From positions 248,001 through 312,000 of the forward strand of contig NZ_CP109150.1 in assembly GCF_035920365.1 (NCBI RefSeq): a DNA stretch of 64,000 bases. The letters run 5' to 3'. Shown here one piece after another: positions 19,967-29,062 of the stretch. Source of the stretch: Micromonospora sp. NBC_01740. GTDB taxonomy: Bacteria > Actinomycetota > Actinomycetes > Mycobacteriales > Micromonosporaceae. The position numbers and the translations under genes were made by a program. How positions within the stretch are numbered: position 1 is the first letter of the stretch; each line of letters opens with the position of its first letter. A model generated the notes under the pieces. The model ran no database searches. It worked only from the letters and a program-made list of their open reading frames with translations, and had not been told where the DNA came from.

Positions 19967-22195
19967 TCACTCCCCCGGCGTCGACTTGGCGATCTGCATC
20001 AGGAACTCGATGTTGGTGCGGGTCTGCTTGAGCTTGTCCAGCAGCAGGTCCAGCGCCGCCTGCGAGTCCAGCGAGTGCAGGACCTTCCGGAGCTTGTGGA
20101 TGATGGCCAGCTCCTCCGGCGCGAGCAGGATCTCCTCCTTGCGCGTGCCGGACGGGTGGATGTCGATGGCCGGGAAGATGCGCTTGTCGGCGATCTTCCG
20201 GTCCAGCTTCAGCTCCGCGTTGCCGGTGCCCTTGAACTCCTCGAAGATGACCGTGTCCGCCATGGACCCGGTCTCCACCAGCGCGGTGGCGAGGATGGTC
20301 AGCGAGCCGCCGTTCTCGATGTTGCGGGCCGCACCCAGGAAACGCTTCGGCGGGTAGAGCGCGGTGGAGTCGATACCACCCGACATGATCCGGCCGCTGG
20401 CCGGCGCCGCCAGGTTGTACGACCGACCGAGGCGGGTCACCGAGTCGAGCAGCACGACCACGTCGTGGCCCAGCTCGACCAGGCGCTTCGCCCGCTCGAT
20501 CGCCAGCTCGGCCACCGTGGTGTGGTCCTGCGGCGGACGGTCGAACGTCGCCGCGATGACCTCACCCTTCACCGACCGCTGCATGTCGGTGACCTCTTCG
20601 GGCCGCTCGTCCACCAGCACCACCATCAGGTGGCACTCCGGGTTGTTGTGCGTGATCGCGTTCGCGATGGCCTGGAGCACCATCGTCTTACCCGCCTTCG
20701 GCGGCGACACGATCAGCGCGCGCTGGCCCTTGCCGAGCGGCATGACCAGGTCGATGACCCGGGTGGTGAGGATGTGCGGCTCGGTCTCCAGCCGCAGGCG
20801 CTCCTGCGGGTAGAGCGGGGTGAGCTTGTAGAACTCCGGCCGGCGCTTCGCCTCGTCCGGCTCCATCCCGTTGATGGTGTCCAGCCGCACCAGCGGGTTG
20901 TACTTGTCCCGCCGCTGCTCGCCGTCGCGCGAGGCGCGCACCGCACCGGTGATGGCGTCGCCGCGCCGCAGGCCGTACTTCTTGATCTGCGACATGGAGA
21001 CGTAGACGTCGTTCGGGCCGGCCAGGTAGCCGGTGGTCCGTACGAACGCGTAGTTGTCGAGCACGTCGATGATGCCGGCCACCGGGACGAGCACGTCGTC
21101 CTCGCCGACCTGCGGCTCGCGCCCGCCGTCGCGCCCGCCATCGCGGCCATCGCGGCCACCGTCGCCGCCCTCGGCGCGCTCACCGCGGCCACGGCGGCGG
21201 TCCCGGAACCGGCTGCGCCGGCCACGCCGGCCACCGCTCTCGTCGTCGTCGCCGTCGTTGTCACGCTCGACGCGCTGGCCCCGGTCGCCGCGCTCGTTGC
21301 GGTCACGGTCGCCGCCCCGCTCGGCACGCTCGGCACGCTCGCCCCGCTCGTTGCGGTCACCGCGCTCGGCACGTTCGCCGCGGTCACCCCGCTCGTTGCG
21401 CTCGCCCCGCTCGGCACGGTCACCGCGCTCGGCACGGTCACCCCGCTCCGCGCGGTCACCGCGGTCCGCACGCTCGGCACGGTCACCGCGCTCGTTGCGG
21501 TCGCCGCGCTCGGCACGGTCGCCCCGCTCCGCACGCTCGCCGCGCTCGGCACGGTCGCCCCGCTCCGTACGCTCGCCGCGCTCGGCACGGTCGCCGCGCT
21601 CGGCACGGTCGCCGCGCTCGGCACGGTCGCCGCGCTCGGCGCGGTCACCGCGCTCACGGCCGCGGTCGGCACGCTCGCCGGCCTCGGCCTCGTCCGCGCG
21701 CGTCTCCGCCGGACGAACCTCCGCCGGACGGGCAGCCTCCGCCTCACGAGCCTCCACCGGACGGGCCTCCGCGGCCCGTGCCTCGGAGGTGGCGGCCCGG
21801 CTGCGCCGGGTCCGGCCACGGGGCTCGGCCTCGGCAGCCGCCGGCTCCGCCGGAGCCTGCTCCGCGGTACGCCGCCCGGCCGCCGGCCGCTCGGTGCTCT
21901 CGCGGACCTCGGCGTGGGCCTCTTCACGGGCGGGAGCGGCAGCGGCCTCGGCCCGCGGTCGAGGGGTCCCGGCGGTGGCGCCGCCCTGCCGCTCGGAGAT
22001 CGCGCTGATCAGCTCGCCCTTACGCATGCGGGCCGTGCCCGAGATGCCGAGCGACGCGGCCAGGCTCTGCAGCTCCGGCAGCAGCATCGCCGACAGGCCG
22101 GTGCCGCTACGCCGACGACGGGCGGGGGCGGCGGCGGTGGTGGCATCGCCAGCGACGTTGGAAACATCCGACGTCACGTCGGTGGTGTCGCTCAA
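19967..22195 (-). CDS. rho: transcription termination factor Rho
   Basis: A 742-residue RNA-dependent helicase that ends transcripts. Order: Rho N-domain (LLPELQSLAASLGI, residues about 38-70); an alanine/glutamate-rich then RGDRAE-repeat insertion (about 75-360); the primary RNA-binding domain (DDVLVPVAGIIDVLDNYAFVR); the ATPase P-loop (SPPKAGKT); Walker B (VVVLLDSVTRLGR); and the R-loop (FKGTGNAELKLDRK). The TTG start at 22195 is chosen because AAGGA lies seven bases upstream and the protein then begins MSDTTDVTSD. Upstream in-frame starts lack a site. Confidence 0.95.
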   Translation of the reverse strand: MSDTTDVTSDVSNVAGDATTAAAPARRRRSGTGLSAMLLPELQSLAASLGISGTARMRKGELISAISERQGGATAGTPRPRAEAAAAPAREEAHAEVRESTERPAAGRRTAEQAPAEPAAAEAEPRGRTRRSRAATSEARAAEARPVEAREAEAARPAEVRPAETRADEAEAGERADRGRERGDRAERGDRAERGDRAERGDRAERGERTERGDRAERGERAERGDRAERGDRNERGDRAERADRGDRAERGDRAERGDRAERGERNERGDRGERAERGDRNERGERAERAERGGDRDRNERGDRGQRVERDNDGDDDESGGRRGRRSRFRDRRRGRGERAEGGDGGRDGRDGGRDGGREPQVGEDDVLVPVAGIIDVLDNYAFVRTTGYLAGPNDVYVSMSQIKKYGLRRGDAITGAVRASRDGEQRRDKYNPLVRLDTINGMEPDEAKRRPEFYKLTPLYPQERLRLETEPHILTTRVIDLVMPLGKGQRALIVSPPKAGKTMVLQAIANAITHNNPECHLMVVLVDERPEEVTDMQRSVKGEVIAATFDRPPQDHTTVAELAIERAKRLVELGHDVVVLLDSVTRLGRSYNLAAPASGRIMSGGIDSTALYPPKRFLGAARNIENGGSLTILATALVETGSMADTVIFEEFKGTGNAELKLDRKIADKRIFPAIDIHPSGTRKEEILLAPEELAIIHKLRKVLHSLDSQAALDLLLDKLKQTRTNIEFLMQIAKSTPGE

Positions 22196-22324
22196 TGGAT
22201 TCCTTCCCTCGATAGGCCGGGACTGCCCGGAGTCGAAAACAAGGTGGCCGGGCGGCCTCGGTGCACCCGCCTCGCATGGACGCGTCGCGGGAGTCTGTGA
22301 CACAGCAGCCGGTCGGTTTCCAGA

Positions 22325-22369
22325 CTCACCGAAGGTCGGTGAGCAGGTCTCGCCGTCTGCGGCGACCTG
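22325..22369 (-). promoter_or_regulatory. tandem hairpins in the rho leader
   Basis: Two adjacent stems lie 130-175 bases before the rho start. One is 22325-22332 with 22336-22343 (8 bp, 3-base loop). The other, 22344-22369, is a CAGGTC..GCCG stem with a two-base bulge. Rho is autoregulated in other bacteria, and a long structured leader is compatible with that. The functional role is inference. Confidence 0.4.
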
Positions 22370-22491
22370 TGAAGACTGCGGTGCGGCGTGGGCCTAGGCA
22401 GGGGTGACGGGCTGACCGCCGAGAGCTTCGGGGGTGCGCCGACCCGCAGGGAGATCGCATGCTTCGCGGCTGTGCTAAGTCTAGAGCGTAA

Positions 22492-23436
22492 TCAACTCTT
22501 CCGACCTGCGGCAACAGGGTCCCGCTCTGCGTGTCCCAGTCTACCCCGGGCAACCTGTGCTCCGCGCCCGTCTGGATCCAACCGCCAGACCTCCCAGCCT
22601 GTTCCCGGGTCGAAGCCCTCGGGCGGGCCGGTCAGGGCCAGGACGGTCGGGCCCGCACCACTGACCACGGCGGCCACACCGGCCTCACGCAGCGCTTTCA
22701 CCAGGGCGGCGCTGCCCGGCATGCCGTCGGCGCGGTAGTCCTGGTGCAGCCGGTCGACCGTGGCCGGCAGCAGCAGATTCGGGTCGGCGGTCAGCGCGTG
22801 CACCAGCAGCGCGGCGCGGCCCGCGTTCAGCGCCGCGTCGCCGTGGGGCACGGTGGCCGGCAGCGCGGCCCGCGCGGTGGCCGTCAGGCCACGCTCCGCC
22901 GGCACGAAGACCGTCGGGCGTACGCCGTCGGCGACCGGCAGCGACACCGCCCGGGCGCCGGAGGGCTCCGTCCAGGCCAGGGTGAAGCCGCCGAGCAGGC
23001 ACGGCGCCACGTTGTCCGGATGGCCCTCGATCTCGGCGGCGAGGCGCAGCGCGGCGGCGTCGTCGAGCCGGGTCTCGCCGTCGGTGACCAGCGCACGGGC
23101 CAGCAGCACGCCGGCGACGATCGCCGCGGACGAGGAACCCAGCCCACGGGCCTGCGGGATGCGGTTGACGCACTCCACCGCCAGCCCGGGCGGCTGCCCG
23201 CCGAGCCCGTCGAAGGCCGCCCGCATGGCGCGGACGACCAGGTGCCGGTCGTCGGCCGGCAACTCCCCGGCGCCCTGCCCGGCCACGGTCACCGTGACGC
23301 CCCCCGCCGTCACCTCGGCGGCCACGTCGTCGTGCAGCGCCAGGGCGAGCCCCAGGGCGTCGAACCCCGGCCCCAGGTTGGCGCTGGTGGCGGGGACCCG
23401 GACCCGGACCGGGCCGGAGATGAAGTTCGTCGGCAC
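22492..23436 (-). CDS. thrB: homoserine kinase
   Basis: A 314-residue GHMP kinase that phosphorylates homoserine in threonine synthesis. The ATP-binding loop is PQARGLGSSSAAIVAG. The N-terminus VRVRVPATSANLGPGFDALGLAL and the C-terminal VVSGAGPTVLAL are family hallmarks. The GTG at 23436 follows a TACCAT box by six bases, suggesting a leaderless message. It is separated from thrC by a membrane protein gene and two transporter genes. Confidence 0.95.
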   Translation of the reverse strand: MPTNFISGPVRVRVPATSANLGPGFDALGLALALHDDVAAEVTAGGVTVTVAGQGAGELPADDRHLVVRAMRAAFDGLGGQPPGLAVECVNRIPQARGLGSSSAAIVAGVLLARALVTDGETRLDDAAALRLAAEIEGHPDNVAPCLLGGFTLAWTEPSGARAVSLPVADGVRPTVFVPAERGLTATARAALPATVPHGDAALNAGRAALLVHALTADPNLLLPATVDRLHQDYRADGMPGSAALVKALREAGVAAVVSGAGPTVLALTGPPEGFDPGTGWEVWRLDPDGRGAQVARGRLGHAERDPVAAGRKS

Positions 23437-23448
23437 GGGCTCATGGTA
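23437..23448 (-). promoter_or_regulatory. -10 box of a leaderless thrB promoter
   Basis: TACCAT at 23448-23443 on the minus strand, then six bases, then the GTG start. This spacing puts transcription start at or next to the start codon. No ribosome-binding site is visible. Confidence 0.5.
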
Positions 23449-23575
23449 GGGCTGCGCACCGACGGGGCGGATCGCCGCCCGCCGGATGGGACCGGGCCCG
23501 ACGGCCTCGTCACCGGACGGTGGTGGCGCCGCCGGTCCGTTAGCCTGGCCCGACCGACGGCGGCTGGAGGCGGGA

Positions 23576-24106
23576 ATGCGCGAATTCGAGTACCTGGCGA
23601 GGACGGTCGTCTTCGAGGCGCCCACGGTGCTGGTGCTGCTGGTCGGGCTCGTACTGGCCGCGACGGCTGGGGGGCGGCTGCCCCGGAAGCCCCGGCTGCT
23701 GGCGCTGTCCGGGCTCGGCGTGCTGCTGGGCAGCGCACTGTTCAACGTGGCCTGGATCCTGCTGCTGTCCCGCGCGTTCAGTTTCGACTGGGGATATTCG
23801 AACTTCCGGCTCATGAACCTGGCCTACGGCGGGGTGCAGGCCCTGGCGTACCCGATCGGGACGGGTCTGCTGATCGCGGCGGTGCTGGTCGGGCGGCGGG
23901 CGGGCGGCGCGGAGGCCGGCCCGTTCGGCGGACGGCCGCTCGCCGGCGGCGGGCCGGTGCCGACCACCGCGCCGGGGCCCGTCGCCCAGCCGGTGCCGCC
24001 GACCGACCCGGGGTGGACCGTGGAGGGCGGGGCCGACGTGCCGGCGCAGTGGGGCGGTCGATCCCGGCCGGACACGCCGACGGGCGCCGGGACGGACCAG
24101 CCCTGA
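23576..24106 (+). CDS. membrane protein of unknown function with proline-rich tail
   Basis: 176 residues with three membrane helices (about 14-33, 42-64 and 85-105) and then a disordered, proline- and glycine-rich cytoplasmic or external tail (residues 110-176). I recognise no family. The ATG at 23576 has GGAGG five bases upstream, so expression is likely. It diverges from thrB. Confidence 0.75.
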   Translation: MREFEYLARTVVFEAPTVLVLLVGLVLAATAGGRLPRKPRLLALSGLGVLLGSALFNVAWILLLSRAFSFDWGYSNFRLMNLAYGGVQALAYPIGTGLLIAAVLVGRRAGGAEAGPFGGRPLAGGGPVPTTAPGPVAQPVPPTDPGWTVEGGADVPAQWGGRSRPDTPTGAGTDQP

Positions 24107-24131
24107 CCGCCGGGCGGGACGGCGGGCGGCG

Positions 24132-24185
24132 CGAGCGCGCGGCGCTCGGAGTCGGCGGGCGGCGTGTGCGAGCGCGCGGCGCTCG
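24132..24185. terminator. pair of identical small hairpins between convergent genes
   Basis: CGAGCGC-GCG-GCGCTCG occurs twice, at 24132-24148 and 24169-24185, each within a GGCGGGCGGCG context. It lies between the convergent membrane-protein and MFS genes. The duplication of the whole unit is notable. Confidence 0.6.
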
Positions 24186-24200
24186 GGCCGGCCGCCGCCG

Positions 24201-25445
24201 TCAGCGGGCGGCGCTCGGGGCCGGTTGCGCGGCCGGGTCCGTGAGCGAGAGCCGGCGCGTGGCGATCCGCCAGCCGACCGCGTAGACCACCGTGACCAGG
24301 CCGCAGCTGGCCAGCACCACCCGCTCGTCCACGGTGTCCACCACTGCGGCCACGGCGAGCTGGCTGACCGAGACGGCGAGCGTCGCCAGCATCATGTCGG
24401 TGGCGAAGACGCGGCCCCGCAGCCGGTCCGGCACCTCCCCCTGCAGGGCGAAGTTCGACATCACCCAGTTGCTGCCGCCCGCGAAGTGGGCGACGAAGAC
24501 CAGGGCCAGCACCAGCGGGAACCAGTTTGCGACCGACGTGCCGAGGTAGGCCAGGCCGTAGAGGGACATCGACAGCGCCAGCCCGGGCAGCAGCCAGGCG
24601 CGGTTGGTCAGCACCCGGCGCATCAGGATCGGCCCGACGAGCGCCCCCGCCCCGCGGACCGCGAAGAGCAGCCCGGTGCCGACGGGGCCCACGCCGTACA
24701 CGGCCGCGAGCAGCGGGAACACCGTCAGCACGCCGTTGCCGAGGCCCACCGCCGACTTCACGGTGACCAGCGCCAGCACCCTCGGCCGGTGCCCGATGTA
24801 GCCAAGCGCCTCCCGGATCGCCGGCCAGGTCCGCTGCACGGGCAGCTCCGCGTCGCGGGGCGCCTGCAACGGCCGGCGGATCAGCGTGGCCAGGCCCGCG
24901 GCGACCACCAGGCCCACCGCCGCCACCCAGAAGCAGGCGTACGGGCCGACGGCGGCGCTGAGCACGCCACCCAGGGAGGCGCCGACGACGGTCATGGTGC
25001 CCCAGGCCGAGCCCGCGACGGCGTTGCCGGCGGCCAGCTCGTCGGGGTCGAGCACGTTGGGCAGGGCCGCCTGGGCCGCCGGGGAGTAGAACGCCTTGGC
25101 GACCGCCACGACACCGATCCCGGCCATCGCCAGCCAGGCGGTCTCCGCGCTGCGGACGCCGAGCAGCAGCAGCACGCCGAACAGGGCCGCGACGTTCGAA
25201 ACGATCATGATCTTGCGCCGGTCGAACCGGTCCGCGATCGTGCCCGTGTACGGCAGCAGCAGCGCCACGATCCCGGTGTCGACGGCGAGCACCAGCGCGC
25301 CCCACACGCCGCTGCCGGTCAGGTCCGGCAGCAGCACCAGCAGCGGCACCATGACGAACCAGTCGGCGCCGAAGACCACCAGCTCGGCGAGGAACAGATT
25401 GCGGAAGTTGCGGTTGTGGGTGAGGACCGAGACGGTGGACGGCAC
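24201..25445 (-). CDS. MFS exporter (MFS_3 / EntS-like)
   Basis: 414 residues with about twelve membrane helices and the MFS loop-2 motif GTIADRFDRRKIM. The N-terminus VLTHNRNFRNLFLAELVVFGADWF fits the drug or siderophore exporter branch of the major facilitator superfamily. Substrate is unknown. The GTG at 25445 lies seven bases after TAGGGT, so a leaderless start is favoured over the upstream ATG that would add 23 arginine/proline-rich residues. Confidence 0.87.
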   Translation of the reverse strand: MPSTVSVLTHNRNFRNLFLAELVVFGADWFVMVPLLVLLPDLTGSGVWGALVLAVDTGIVALLLPYTGTIADRFDRRKIMIVSNVAALFGVLLLLGVRSAETAWLAMAGIGVVAVAKAFYSPAAQAALPNVLDPDELAAGNAVAGSAWGTMTVVGASLGGVLSAAVGPYACFWVAAVGLVVAAGLATLIRRPLQAPRDAELPVQRTWPAIREALGYIGHRPRVLALVTVKSAVGLGNGVLTVFPLLAAVYGVGPVGTGLLFAVRGAGALVGPILMRRVLTNRAWLLPGLALSMSLYGLAYLGTSVANWFPLVLALVFVAHFAGGSNWVMSNFALQGEVPDRLRGRVFATDMMLATLAVSVSQLAVAAVVDTVDERVVLASCGLVTVVYAVGWRIATRRLSLTDPAAQPAPSAAR

Positions 25446-25458
25446 GTTCGGGACCCTA
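25446..25458 (-). promoter_or_regulatory. -10 box of a leaderless MFS promoter
   Basis: TAGGGT at 25458-25453 on the minus strand is followed by seven bases and the GTG start of the exporter. Confidence 0.45.
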
Positions 25459-25506
25459 CCGGGCGGTGACCGGCGGGCCAGGCGTACGGCGGGTACCTGA
25501 CCGAAC

Positions 25507-25547
25507 GCGAACACCCCCGGCGGGTGGGACCCGTCGGGGGTGTTCGC
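25507..25547 (-). terminator. hairpin after the RND transporter gene
   Basis: A 13-bp outer stem (GCGAACACCCCCG at 25507-25519 with 25535-25547) encloses a second CGGGT/ACCCG stem. It begins 10 bases after the RND stop and lies about 60 bases before the MFS start, so it insulates the two transporter genes. Confidence 0.75.
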
Positions 25548-25556
25548 GCACTGCCG

Positions 25557-28500
25557 TTACTCGGCCGGCGGCAGCGGGGACGTGCGGCTCTTCGGCAGCC
25601 GCAGCACCTCGAACTGGTCGGTGCCGTCCACCAGCGCGCCCGACGGCGTCGGCCGGGACGCCGGGGCGTCGGTGGCCTCCGTGCCGGCGGTGGACGGGGC
25701 GCCCCCGGCGGGCACCGGGACCGGCTCGGCGGCGGGCGCCCCACCGTCGTCGCCGGCCGGCTCGCCGTCGCCCGTGCCGGTGGCCGGGGCCACCCCGCCG
25801 GAGCGGCGGGCCCGACGGGCGCGGAACGACTCCTTGGTGTTCTCCGCCATGGCGTAGAGCGTCGGCACCAGGATCAGGGTGAGCAGCGTCGAGCTGAGCA
25901 GCCCGCCGATCACCACGATCGCCAGCGGCTTGGAGATGAAGCCGCCCTCCCCGGTGAGGCCGAGCGCCATCGGCAGCAACGCGAAGATGGTGGCGATCGC
26001 CGTCATCAGGATCGGCCGCAGCCGGCGCCGGCCGCCCTCGACCACCGCCTCCTGGACCCCCATGCCCTGGGCCCGGTACTGGTTGACGAGATCCAGCAGC
26101 ACGATCGCGTTTGTCACCACGATGCCGACCAGCATGAGCACGCCGATCAGCGCCGGCACACCCATCGGGGTGCCGGTGGCCAGCAGCAGGCCGATCGCGC
26201 CGGTCGCCGCGAACGGGATGGAGATCAACAGGATCAGCGCCTGGACCAGGCTCCGGAACGTCGCCACCATGATCAGGAAGACGATCGCGATGGCGGCGAG
26301 CACGGCCAGGCCCAGGTCGGCGAAGGCCTCCTCCTGGTCGGCGCTGACGCCGCCGATGGCGAAGGTCGCCCCCGGCACGTCGATGCCGTCCAGCTTCTTC
26401 TGCAGCTCCTGCGTGATGGCGCCGAGGTTCGAGCCGGTGGCCGTACCGGTGACGGAGACGCTGCGCTCGCCGTCGATCCGGCTCACCTGCTGCGGGCCCT
26501 CGGTCTGGGTGACGTCGGCGATGTCGTCGAGCTTCACCGGCCCGACCGGCATCGCGCGCAGTTCCTCCACCGTGGTCGGCGGCTTGCCCGCGAACCGCAG
26601 CACCACGTCCCGCTGCCCGTCGTCGAGCGTGACCTGCCCCAGGGGCGAACCACGGAACGCCTGGGCCACCACCTGGCCGACGGCGGCCTCGGTGAGCCCG
26701 ACCCGGCCGGCGGCGACCCGGTCGACGGTGACGTCGACGCGCGGCACCCGGGTGGCGAGGCTGGTGGAGACGTCCTCGACGCCCGCCAGCCCGGCCATCG
26801 CCGACCGGACCTCCTCGGCGGCCCGGGTCAGCGCCTCCGGGTCGGTGCCCTGGACGACCACCTCGATCTGGTTGGCCGCCGCCCCGCCCTGGCCGGCGCC
26901 GAAGCTGACCTCACCGACGGCCGGGCCCAGCGCGTCGAACTCCCGGCGCAGCTTCTCCCGCATCTCCTGGGCGTCGGTCCCGTCACCGAGGGCCAGCGAC
27001 CAGTTGGCGACGTTGTTGCCGCCGCCGCCGAACGGGTTGTCCCCGCCGCCCGCCGTGACCTGGTACGTCTCGACGTCCTCGGTGCGCTCCAGCACGGCCT
27101 CGATCTGCTTGGCCGCCGCGTCGGTGCCGAGCAGGCCGGTGCCCGCCGGCAGTTCCTGGGTGATGCTCAGGGTGTCCTGGCCGGAGTCGTCGATGAAGTT
27201 GGTCTCCAGCTGGCGGGACAGGCCGAAGGTGCCGAACAGCACGAGCACGCCGAGCCCCAGCGTGATCCACCGGGTGGCCCGCTTGCGGGTGGCGAACCCG
27301 ATCACCGGCAGGTACGCCCGCTGCAACGGGTTGCGCAGCTCCTTCTCCTCGGCCGCCCGACGCACCTCGGCGTCGTCCGCCGTGCCGCTCGGCGGCTTCA
27401 GGAACCAGTACGCGAGCACCGGGATGACGGTCAGCGAGACCAGCAGCGAGGCGAGCAGGGCCACCGTGACAGTGATCGCGAACGGCGCGAAGAGCTGCCC
27501 GACGAAGCCGCCCACCAGGGCGATCGGCGCGAAGACGGCGACCGTGGTGAGGGTGGACGCGGTCACCGCGCCGGCCACCTCGCGGACGGCGGCGAGGATC
27601 GCCTGCCGCTTCGGCTCGCCGTACTCCAGGTGTCTCTTGATGTTCTCCAGCACGACGATCGAGTCGTCGACCACCCGGCCGACCGCGATGGTGAGCGCGC
27701 CGAGAGTGAGCAGGTTGAGCGAGTAGTCGCCGATCCAGAGGGCGATCAGGGCGACCACCACCGAGAGCGGGATGGAGACCGCGGTGACCACGGTGGAGCG
27801 GACCGACAGCAGGAAGACCAGGATGACGATGACGGCCATGACCAGGCCCAGCAGGCCCTCGGTGGTCAGGCTCTCGATCGACTTCTCGACGAAGGGCGCC
27901 TGGTCGAAGACGACGGTCAGCTCGGCGCCGGAGGCCTCCCGCAGGTCGGCGAGGCGGTCCCGGATCTCGTGGGAGATCTCCACGGCGTTGCCGTCCGGAG
28001 AGGCGGTGACCGCGATGCCCAGGCTGTCCTTGCCGTTGGTGCGGGTGATCGCGGTGGCCGGGGCGAGCTGCTGCTCGACGGTGGCCACGTCGCCGAGGCG
28101 GACCGGGGCCGCCCGGCCCGTCGCCGGCGCGACCACGACGCCCCGGAGGTCGTCCAGCGTGGCGAGCCGGGTGCCGACCTGCACCGGGAGCGCGCGGGTG
28201 CCGTCGGTCACCGCGCCGGCCGGCACCGTCACGCCGTTGGTCTTCAACGCCGCGCCGAGGGCGGTCGGCTGGAGCTTCGCCGCCGCCAGCTTGGCCGGGT
28301 CCGGGGTGACCACCACGACGTCGTCGCGGGCGCCGGTCAGGTCGACCGTCCGCACCCCCTCGATCGCCTCCAGCTCGGGCACCACCGTGGCGCGCAGCTT
28401 CTCCGCGAGGACGCGCTGGTCGTCACCGCCGGAGGCGGCGAGCACCACCGCGGGCAGGTCGTCGGTGCTGCCGGCGATGACCTGCGGGTCGACTCCCTCG

Positions 28501-28862
28501 GGCAGCTGCGCGTCGATCCGGTTGAGCGCGGTCTGCATCTTGTTGACCACGTCGTCCAGGTCGGTGCCGAACTCGTACTGGACCTGGACGGTCGTGGAGC
28601 CCTCGCGGGAGGTCGAGGTGACCTGGTCCAGCCCCGGGATGCCCTGGAGGGCGTTCTCGATCGGCTCGGTGACCTGCGACTCGACGACCTCGGGCCCGGC
28701 GCCGGGGTAGACCGCCACGATGAAGGCCGCCGGGAACTCCAGCGACGGCAGGAGTTGCTGCTTCAGTGACGGTACGGCGAACGCCCCGAACAGCGTGGTC
28801 ACCACCGCGATGAGGGCGATCAGCCCTCGGTTGGCGAGGCTGAATCTGGCGAGCAGCGACAT
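25557..28862 (-). CDS. RND-family efflux transporter (AcrB/SwrC-like)
   Basis: 1101 residues, the full length of an HAE-type RND pump. A first helix (LIALIAVVTTLFGAFAVPSL) precedes a large periplasmic-type loop, VGRVVDDSIVVLENIKRH lies in helix 4, a second loop follows, and a mirror-image second half ends with RPILMTAIATIFALLPMAL. The C-terminal 90 residues are proline/alanine-rich and disordered. No membrane-fusion or outer-membrane partner is nearby, as for the Bacillus SwrC type. Substrate is unknown. It lies between thrC and the MFS gene. Confidence 0.88.
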   Translation of the reverse strand: MSLLARFSLANRGLIALIAVVTTLFGAFAVPSLKQQLLPSLEFPAAFIVAVYPGAGPEVVESQVTEPIENALQGIPGLDQVTSTSREGSTTVQVQYEFGTDLDDVVNKMQTALNRIDAQLPEGVDPQVIAGSTDDLPAVVLAASGGDDQRVLAEKLRATVVPELEAIEGVRTVDLTGARDDVVVVTPDPAKLAAAKLQPTALGAALKTNGVTVPAGAVTDGTRALPVQVGTRLATLDDLRGVVVAPATGRAAPVRLGDVATVEQQLAPATAITRTNGKDSLGIAVTASPDGNAVEISHEIRDRLADLREASGAELTVVFDQAPFVEKSIESLTTEGLLGLVMAVIVILVFLLSVRSTVVTAVSIPLSVVVALIALWIGDYSLNLLTLGALTIAVGRVVDDSIVVLENIKRHLEYGEPKRQAILAAVREVAGAVTASTLTTVAVFAPIALVGGFVGQLFAPFAITVTVALLASLLVSLTVIPVLAYWFLKPPSGTADDAEVRRAAEEKELRNPLQRAYLPVIGFATRKRATRWITLGLGVLVLFGTFGLSRQLETNFIDDSGQDTLSITQELPAGTGLLGTDAAAKQIEAVLERTEDVETYQVTAGGGDNPFGGGGNNVANWSLALGDGTDAQEMREKLRREFDALGPAVGEVSFGAGQGGAAANQIEVVVQGTDPEALTRAAEEVRSAMAGLAGVEDVSTSLATRVPRVDVTVDRVAAGRVGLTEAAVGQVVAQAFRGSPLGQVTLDDGQRDVVLRFAGKPPTTVEELRAMPVGPVKLDDIADVTQTEGPQQVSRIDGERSVSVTGTATGSNLGAITQELQKKLDGIDVPGATFAIGGVSADQEEAFADLGLAVLAAIAIVFLIMVATFRSLVQALILLISIPFAATGAIGLLLATGTPMGVPALIGVLMLVGIVVTNAIVLLDLVNQYRAQGMGVQEAVVEGGRRRLRPILMTAIATIFALLPMALGLTGEGGFISKPLAIVVIGGLLSSTLLTLILVPTLYAMAENTKESFRARRARRSGGVAPATGTGDGEPAGDDGGAPAAEPVPVPAGGAPSTAGTEATDAPASRPTPSGALVDGTDQFEVLRLPKSRTSPLPPAE

Positions 28863-29009
28863 CGGCGTGACTCACTCCTGGAAAGGCGATTGGCGGGGGT
28901 ACGGATTCTCCCCCACCCGGCCCGACCGGCCCCGGTCGGCCCTGCCCCAGTCCGATGCACAGGACTCGTATGCGCCGCCCCGGTTTTCCTCCCGTCGGCC
29001 TCGGCCGGC

Positions 29010-29062
29010 GCCGATCCGCCGGCGGCTCAGACGAGGCCGATCCGCTGGCGGCTCAGGCGAGG
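29010..29062 (-). repeat. 27-bp tandem duplication at the 3' end of thrC
   Basis: GCCGATCCGC(C/T)GGCGGCTCAG starts both copies, at 29010-29036 and 29036-29062, with two mismatches over 27 bases. The upstream copy (in thrC sense) holds the real stop codon, and the second copy is just beyond the gene. Confidence 0.7.

Noticed and set aside
21290..21670. Possible CRISPR or satellite array within rho
   Set aside because: The short-period repeats encode RGDRAE hexads in frame and belong to the Rho insertion.
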